This document shows positions 41,758 through 46,344 of a DNA stretch of 46,344 bases, piece by piece. Each line of letters starts with the position of its first letter. Positions within the stretch are counted from its first letter, which is position 1. The DNA is taken from NCBI GenBank assembly GCA_022793315.1, contig JAAWCO010000025.1:1-46344 (forward strand), in the 5' to 3' direction. The stretch is from Clostridiales bacterium (lineage in GTDB: Bacteria > Bacillota > Clostridia > Oscillospirales > Acutalibacteraceae). A program made the translations under genes and the position numbers. The notes below the pieces were generated by a model, which saw nothing but the letters and a program-made list of their open reading frames with translations, did not search any database and was not told the origin of the DNA.

Positions 41758-42717
41758 TCAGCAGGGGATTACACGACAGCCCCGTCCTCTCAGCAGAGCG
41801 GGAAGCCCGCTGTCTCCCTCCATATATGCTGCTTCCACTGTCAGAAAGACCGATTTTCCTTCTTTCAGCTTTCCTTCTGCAAAATCGGCCATATGACGGC
41901 ATCGTTCCTGGAACAGGACGGTTTGATATTCTGTTTCCAGCGCCGGATCGGCAAAGTCCCATCCATCAAAAAGCATTTCACCCCGTTTCCACCGGTCAAG
42001 GGATTTTGTCCATTTGCCGGCGGCCCGATCCATTCCCCCCTCTTCCACATATGCCCGCAGCATCGCTTCCTGAAGCGGATTAGACAGTGTGCTCAACCGG
42101 GTCATCTGCTCCTCCATCGTCTCGATCTCTGTAATTTCTTTGTCTTCATTTTTTGCCCGACGGAGAAAATACCGGTCGATTCCCCTGTCGGTGCTGAAAC
42201 CGGCCCGGCGGACAGCCGCGCCATCCAAAAGCCGGACCCAGAGCGCCGGCTTATATCGGTCATACAGGGGAGCATAAAGCTTTTCTTCCTTCAGAAGGCT
42301 GACCGCTTCTTCATACAGCAAAGGGTCAATATGCGCCTGAATTTCTCCGCCGTCAGGGTAGGCGATCTGTGCCAGCGCTGCTGTCTGCTGCCCTTCATCC
42401 AGTTCATAAGCCAACAGATCCGCCGACACAGCCAAAAGTTCGCTCTGACGCCAGGACTCCTCGACCTCCTGCCGTAGAGGATAAACTGAGGCATCAGCTG
42501 CATACAGAGAACCGAATAAATAGATCACTCCTTCTCCCGCGCCGCTTTTCACCTGCCAGAGGAGAGGCGCCTCTCCCTTCTGCACACGGCTTTCCTCCTC
42601 CTCGATTTTGAAGGAGGAGGACTGATGACAGGATACCGTCAGCATGACAGTCAAAAACAATATGGCAGCCAAAACAGTAAGCCATTGAAATCGGATGAAT
42701 CTCTCTGTTTTTTTCAT
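41758..42717 (-). CDS. TraB/GumN (Tiki-like) family lipoprotein with altered active-site motifs
   Basis: A 319-residue protein with an N-terminal membrane/lipoprotein signal (residues 1-30, ending TVSC at Cys30). The body follows TraB/GumN: PLLWQVKSG then VIYLFGSLYAADASVYPL, EITEIETMEEQMTRLSTL, and the closing FLTVEAAYMEGDSGLPALL. The family normally has two GxxH motifs and a nearby Glu; here these are GSLY (69-72), EAAY (295-298) and Ser98. The metal-dependent peptidase activity ascribed to Tiki relatives is therefore doubtful. Start 42717 is set by AAAGGAAGAG and the signal peptide; a longer start at 42771 lacks a ribosome binding site. Divergent from mnmE, function unknown. Confidence 0.78.
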   Translation of the reverse strand: MKKTERFIRFQWLTVLAAILFLTVMLTVSCHQSSSFKIEEEESRVQKGEAPLLWQVKSGAGEGVIYLFGSLYAADASVYPLRQEVEESWRQSELLAVSADLLAYELDEGQQTAALAQIAYPDGGEIQAHIDPLLYEEAVSLLKEEKLYAPLYDRYKPALWVRLLDGAAVRRAGFSTDRGIDRYFLRRAKNEDKEITEIETMEEQMTRLSTLSNPLQEAMLRAYVEEGGMDRAAGKWTKSLDRWKRGEMLFDGWDFADPALETEYQTVLFQERCRHMADFAEGKLKEGKSVFLTVEAAYMEGDSGLPALLRGRGCRVIPC

Positions 42718-42898
42718 GGCAGCTCTTCCTTTCCCACAGAATTTCTGAAAGAGAAGGCCCAGCTCCGCCATAATGAAAAATCGGACGCCGGACCATAATA
42801 TACAGAAACAAAAGGGCTTTTCTTATTGTAACACAACAGAAAAAGATTGTCATGCCGCCGTTATTTCTTTTTCCAACCTTTCCGAAAGGATGAACGTC

Positions 42899-44266
42899 AT
42901 GTCCTCTACCATTGCCGCCATATCTACCGCGACGGCTGCAGCTGGTCTGGCTGTAATCCGTCTTTCAGGAACGGATGCCCTTCCGATTGCCGATGCGGTT
43001 TTTCGTCCAGCGGACCCCAAAAAATGCCTCTCCTCTCTGGCAGGTTATTCCGCTCTGTATGGACATGTCTACGACAGGGAAGGAGATATTGACGAATGTG
43101 TGGCACTTGTTTTCCGCTCTCCCCACAGTTATACGGGAGAGGATGTCGTCGAGATTTCCTGTCATGGCGGCCTCTATCTGACCCGGCGGGTGCTGCAGGC
43201 GCTTCTTTCCGCCGGAGCAGTCCCTGCCGGGCCGGGTGAATTTACCCGGCGTGCCTTTACCAATGGAAAAATTGATCTGACTCAGGCGGAAGCGGTGATG
43301 GATCTGATCGCGGCGGACGGACGGCTGGCCGCCCGTTCCGCTCTGGCTGTTCGAGAAGGATCCGTACACCGCTATCTGGAGGATGTTCGGCAAAGGCTGA
43401 CTGGCGCGGCGGCTTCTCTTCTGGCCTATGTAGATTATCCCGACGACGACATTCCCGATTTGTCCGCCCATGAACTGGAAGACCTCCTGATTCAGACGGA
43501 GAGCCGCCTGCAGACCCTGTTGTCCACCTATGAGGCTGGACGCGTGATCCGGGAAGGTATCGACACCGTGATTGCCGGTAGTCCAAACGTGGGAAAATCC
43601 ACCCTGATGAATCTGCTGGCCGGCTGTGAACGCAGTATTGTCACCTCTGTTGCCGGTACCACGCGGGATATTGTAGAAGAATGTGTGCGGCTGGGCGATG
43701 TGACGCTGCGCCTGTCGGATACGGCGGGAATCCGGCAGGGGGACAGCGAGGCGGAACAGATAGGAATTGATCGGGCACGGCGCCGGGCGCGGTCAGCCGC
43801 TCTGCTGCTCTGTGTTTTCGACGGCTCCCGTCCGTTGGAAGAAAGTGACCGGGAAATCGCCGCCCTCGCTGATGGACAGGCTGCTATCGCCCTCATCAAC
43901 AAATCGGACAACCCTCAAAAAATCGACGAATCCTATATTATTCAACACTTTCAACAAGTTATCCACATCTCTGCCCTCATGGGAGAAGGAAGAGAAGCGC
44001 TTATACAGGCTGTTGGTCGTCTGGCTGATATTAAACGTCTGGAGGGAGCGGAAGCTGTTCTTTCCACCGAACGACAGCGCGCCGGTGCGGAACGCTGTCT
44101 GAACTCTGTAAAAGAGGCCCTGACGGCTCTGCGAGGCCATATCACCCTCGATGCCGTCGGCGTCTGCATTGATGACGCGCTGTCCGCTTTATTGGAACTG
44201 TCCGGCGAAAAAGCCACCGAGTCGGTGGTGGAGGAGATTTTCTCTCGATTTTGCGTGGGAAAATAA
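42899..44266 (+). CDS. mnmE: tRNA uridine-5-carboxymethylaminomethyl(34) synthesis GTPase MnmE
   Basis: A 455-residue GTPase. N-terminal tetrahydrofolate-binding domain with IAAISTATAAAGLAVIRLSG and CHGGLYLTRRVLQALL; helical domain; G domain (about 215-375) with GSPNVGKSTL, VAGTTRDIVEE, DTAGI and NKSD; C-terminal motif CVGK. With MnmG it modifies the wobble uridine of several tRNAs. ATG 42899 is chosen since AAAGG is nine bases upstream; ATG 42890 overlaps that site. It lies directly upstream of dnaA, unlike the common order in which mnmE follows yidC and jag away from dnaA. A perfect DnaA box lies inside its 3' part (43959-43967). Confidence 0.95.
   Translation: MSSTIAAISTATAAAGLAVIRLSGTDALPIADAVFRPADPKKCLSSLAGYSALYGHVYDREGDIDECVALVFRSPHSYTGEDVVEISCHGGLYLTRRVLQALLSAGAVPAGPGEFTRRAFTNGKIDLTQAEAVMDLIAADGRLAARSALAVREGSVHRYLEDVRQRLTGAAASLLAYVDYPDDDIPDLSAHELEDLLIQTESRLQTLLSTYEAGRVIREGIDTVIAGSPNVGKSTLMNLLAGCERSIVTSVAGTTRDIVEECVRLGDVTLRLSDTAGIRQGDSEAEQIGIDRARRRARSAALLLCVFDGSRPLEESDREIAALADGQAAIALINKSDNPQKIDESYIIQHFQQVIHISALMGEGREALIQAVGRLADIKRLEGAEAVLSTERQRAGAERCLNSVKEALTALRGHITLDAVGVCIDDALSALLELSGEKATESVVEEIFSRFCVGK
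43959..43967 (+). promoter_or_regulatory. DnaA box inside mnmE
   Basis: TTATCCACA is the perfect DnaA-box consensus. A chance hit is possible, but its place 680 bases before dnaA makes a role in the origin region plausible. Confidence 0.5.
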
Positions 44267-44640
44267 TTTTCCACAGGCTTCTCGTTCTTCGTGGAAAACG
44301 AAACGAAGAACGTGGACAGACAGCGGAATCCTTTTCATAAGGAATATCCTCTGCCTGGCGGAAAACGGGAGAGGAAATCGAAGAATTCCCTCACGCTTTT
44401 CATTGAAAAAAGAAGAAAAATATGCTACAATTCACTATGCATCGGTTCACTGGAGAATCCATGTCTGAAAACCATTTTTTCAGCTTCCGGCAATCTTCTT
44501 ATGCACCCCCGATTCCTGCATTTTTAAAAAGCGGTTTTGGGCAGAGACTGTCCCTATCCTTCCATGCATGGACAGTCTCTCCTTGTTGTACACGATTCTC
44601 TGCGCATGACAGTCTGTCTGTATCTTTTAGGAGGTAAATC
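44267..44640. other. mnmE-dnaA intergenic region with DnaA-box-like and inverted-repeat elements
   Basis: 374 bases without a gene. Directly at the mnmE stop lies TTTTCCACA (44267-44275, one mismatch from the DnaA box). CGTTCTTCGT (44283-44292) pairs with ACGAAGAACG (44303-44312); AGAGACTGTCC (44543-44553) pairs with GGACAGTCTCT (44570-44580). The dnaA promoter lies between them. Possibly the upstream part of a bipartite oriC and autoregulation of dnaA. Confidence 0.55.
44403..44431 (+). promoter_or_regulatory. Promoter of dnaA
   Basis: TTGAAA (44403-44408) and TACAAT (44426-44431) have a 17-base spacer; the leader of about 200 bases then contains the 11-bp inverted repeat at 44543-44580. 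Confidence 0.75.
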
Positions 44641-45993
44641 ATGGAAACCATTAAGGAAGCCTGGTCGGGTATTCTCGAATACCTGCATCAATTGGAGGAT
44701 ATCAGCGAGGTCGCCTATAAGGTATGGATTTCCTGTATTGAACCTCACAGTATTGAGGACGGCGAAGTTGTCGTCTATGTTCATACCAACTTTCAGCGGA
44801 AAATCATTAGCCAGCATTACGCCGACCGTCTTCAGGAGGCGTTTGAACAGGTTCTCGGCATCCCTCTTGGACTGAAAATCCTGTCTGGAGAAGATGAAGG
44901 TACTTCCTCCTCCACAGCGTCTGCTGCCGGAACAGAGGAATTCCCCGACCCAGGCAATCTTTTTGGACAGAAAAGCTCCGACTATGAATATTCCTTTGAA
45001 AATTTCATTGTAGGCTCCTCCAACAAATTTGCCCACGCTGCCGCACAGGCGGTAGCCAGCAAACCAGCTGGCTATTACAACCCCTTGTTTATTTACGGCG
45101 GTTCAGGACTTGGAAAAACTCACCTGCTTTATGCCATCTGCAATGAAATCAAGAGGAATCAACCTGACGTAAAAATTATTTATACCAAGGGCGAATACAT
45201 CGCCAATGAGCTGATTGAAGCGATCGGTTCCGGTACCACCCCCGATTTTCGGGCAAAATACCGGCAGGTCGATGTTTTGCTGGTAGACGATATCCAGTTC
45301 ATTGCCGGAAAAACCTCTACGCAGGAGGAATTTTTCCATACATTTGATGCCCTGCACCAGGCAAATAAGCAAATTGTGCTGACCTCCGACCGTCCACCTC
45401 GTGAAATTTCTACACTGGAGGAACGGCTGCGCACCCGGTTTGAAATGGGCCTTCTGGCCGATATTCAGCCGCCTGATCTGGAAACCCGCATCGCCATCAT
45501 CAAACGCAAGGCCCAGCTGCTGGAAATCAGCATCAGCGACGATATTGCCGAATACATCGCCACTCAGCTCAAAAGCAATGTCCGTCAGCTGGAAGGGGCG
45601 GTAAAAAATATGCGTGCGCAATATCTGCTGGAGGGGGAACAGCCCTCTCTGATCACCGCCCAGAATGCTATCCGGGATATCCGCAACGACAGTCAGCCAG
45701 TACCGGTTACGGTGGAACGCATTATCAATGAGGTAGCCCGCACAATGAACGTGTCCCCCGACGATATCCGCTCCACCAAACGCTCTGCCCCCATCTCTCA
45801 GGCGCGTCAGGTGGCGGCCTATGTAGTGCGCGCCATCACGGCCATGCCGATGAAATCCATTGGTCAGGAATTTGGAACGCGCGATCATTCCACCATTGTC
45901 TATGCCATTCAAAAGGTAGAGGCTCGCATGGAAAAGGATCCCTCTTTTAAAGGAATGGTTTCCGATATTGTCAAAAATATCAGTGAGAAATGA
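44641..45993 (+). CDS. dnaA: Chromosomal replication initiator protein DnaA
   Basis: A 450-residue initiator with all four domains: N-terminal interaction domain (1-80), a linker rich in Ser/Glu (81-110), the AAA+ core (FIYGGSGLGKTHLLYA Walker A, VLLVDDIQFIAGK Walker B, ERLRTRFEMGLLADIQPPDLETR) and the C-terminal DNA-binding domain with ISQARQVAAYVVRAITAM and FGTRDHSTIVYAIQKVE. The last motif is usually FGGRDHTTVxHA, so contact residues are slightly changed. AGGAGG eight bases before the ATG is a strong site. dnaN would be expected beyond the right edge. No rpmH or rnpA gene was found upstream. Confidence 0.96.
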   Translation: METIKEAWSGILEYLHQLEDISEVAYKVWISCIEPHSIEDGEVVVYVHTNFQRKIISQHYADRLQEAFEQVLGIPLGLKILSGEDEGTSSSTASAAGTEEFPDPGNLFGQKSSDYEYSFENFIVGSSNKFAHAAAQAVASKPAGYYNPLFIYGGSGLGKTHLLYAICNEIKRNQPDVKIIYTKGEYIANELIEAIGSGTTPDFRAKYRQVDVLLVDDIQFIAGKTSTQEEFFHTFDALHQANKQIVLTSDRPPREISTLEERLRTRFEMGLLADIQPPDLETRIAIIKRKAQLLEISISDDIAEYIATQLKSNVRQLEGAVKNMRAQYLLEGEQPSLITAQNAIRDIRNDSQPVPVTVERIINEVARTMNVSPDDIRSTKRSAPISQARQVAAYVVRAITAMPMKSIGQEFGTRDHSTIVYAIQKVEARMEKDPSFKGMVSDIVKNISEK

Positions 45994-46344
45994 CTTTCCC
46001 CCTTTTTCCCCCTGAAGGGGAAAACCTCTCCTTTTCCCGTCTCTTTTTCTTTTCCACCGGCTGTTCACTGGTATTCCCCCGTCTTTTCACCGGTTCTTCT
46101 TCACTTTTCCCGACAGGTCGGTGAAATTCGTAATTCTTTCTGATTGAGTTTTTCCCCGGTTTTTTCACTTTTTCTCCCCTTTCCTCCACCGGGGCGTGAA
46201 AAAATATTTTCTCTTTTCACTTTTCCCAATTTTTTCTCACAGACGATTCACCGCTGTTTTTATGGAAAAAACCGCCTGTACAGCGGCTTTTCGCCCTTTT
46301 TCCCCTATTCCACAGCCCCTACTATAGACTACGATAAAGAAAGA
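45994..46344. other. Probable oriC part downstream of dnaA
   Basis: 351 bases, non-coding to the window edge, strongly skewed to T and C on the plus strand. It has many TTTTCAC or TTTTCC motifs: TTTTCACCGG (46084-46093), TTTCACCG on the minus strand near 46118-46125, further TTTTCAC near 46161-46168, 46196-46204 (minus) and 46214-46220, CTTTCCACC (46049-46057) and TATTCCACA (46306-46314). None is a perfect TTATCCACA, so they are at best degenerate or lineage-specific DnaA boxes. A stem TTTTCCCC/GGGGAAAA is at 46004-46024. Confidence 0.5.
46265..46291 (+). terminator. Terminator-like hairpin near the right edge
   Basis: AAAAACCGC pairs with GCGGCTTTT around a CTGTACA loop with one mismatch, followed by CGCCCTTTTT. 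It could end dnaA transcripts about 270 bases past the gene; weak. Confidence 0.4.

Noticed and set aside
46004..46024. TTTTCCCC/GGGGAAAA stem as the dnaA terminator
   Set aside because: No U-tract follows; it may be a structural part of the origin region instead, so I only mention it within that feature.

Overview
The window looks like chromosome of a G+C-rich anaerobic Clostridia, most likely a gut member of the Oscillospirales. This is an inference from the gene set: clostridial MecA-like adaptor, split transketolase, AgcS symporter next to Na+-pump decarboxylase subunits, Rnf-like genes, sigma-A promoters of the TTGACA/TATAAT type and strong AGGAGG ribosome binding sites. It ends at dnaA and the start of a probable origin region. 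I see no phage, CRISPR array, insertion sequence or recognisable transcription-factor gene.

Layout. 1-4109: branched-chain amino acid ABC importer livK(partial)-H-M-G-F. 4475-5560: branched-chain amino acid exporter azlCD. 5767-8260: a CorC/HlyC-type CBS protein, then a convergent DUF2238-like membrane protein. 8302-12782: a five-gene unit with a Na+/amino-acid symporter (AgcS), the beta and a 58-residue gamma subunit of a Na+-pumping decarboxylase, and two related cyclophilins, the second a lipoprotein. 12783-14028: a non-coding stretch with repeats and terminators, a 54-residue membrane protein and tRNA-Arg(ACG). 14120-15539: TPP riboswitch controlling a thiamine transporter with an extra C-terminal membrane half. 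15904-28771 (minus strand): ACT protein, folD, lgt, two M16 peptidases and a giant cyclic beta-1,2-glucan synthase-like enzyme of about 2500 residues. 28772-30169: non-coding inverted repeats and an A+T-rich SMI1/KNR4 gene. 30170-37857 (minus): GtrA-domain protein, HAD phosphatase, amidohydrolase, DUF4015 glycosidase-like protein, then rnfA, rnfE, rnfD, rnfC-like genes. 37966-45993: mecA-like gene, rpe, a structured leader or small RNA, split transketolase, a TraB/GumN-like lipoprotein, mnmE and dnaA. 45994-46344: non-coding, rich in TTTTCAC-type motifs, probably part of oriC.

Most interesting: the Rnf-like cluster. It has only rnfC-D-E-A; rnfG and rnfB are absent. The four cysteines that hold the membrane [2Fe-2S] cluster in RnfA/RnfE are Ser, Asn, Ser and Thr. 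The flavin-bearing Thr of RnfD is Ser, and the glycine-rich NADH/FMN loop of RnfC is gone, while the two [4Fe-4S] motifs of RnfC are intact. This looks like an Rnf scaffold stripped of most redox centres, so its role must differ from ordinary ferredoxin:NAD+ oxidoreduction. Also notable: a roughly 80-bp repeat in three convergent intergenic regions, a likely small RNA or leader before transketolase, a TraB protein lacking its conserved histidines, and mnmE directly upstream of dnaA without the usual rpmH-rnpA-yidC genes.
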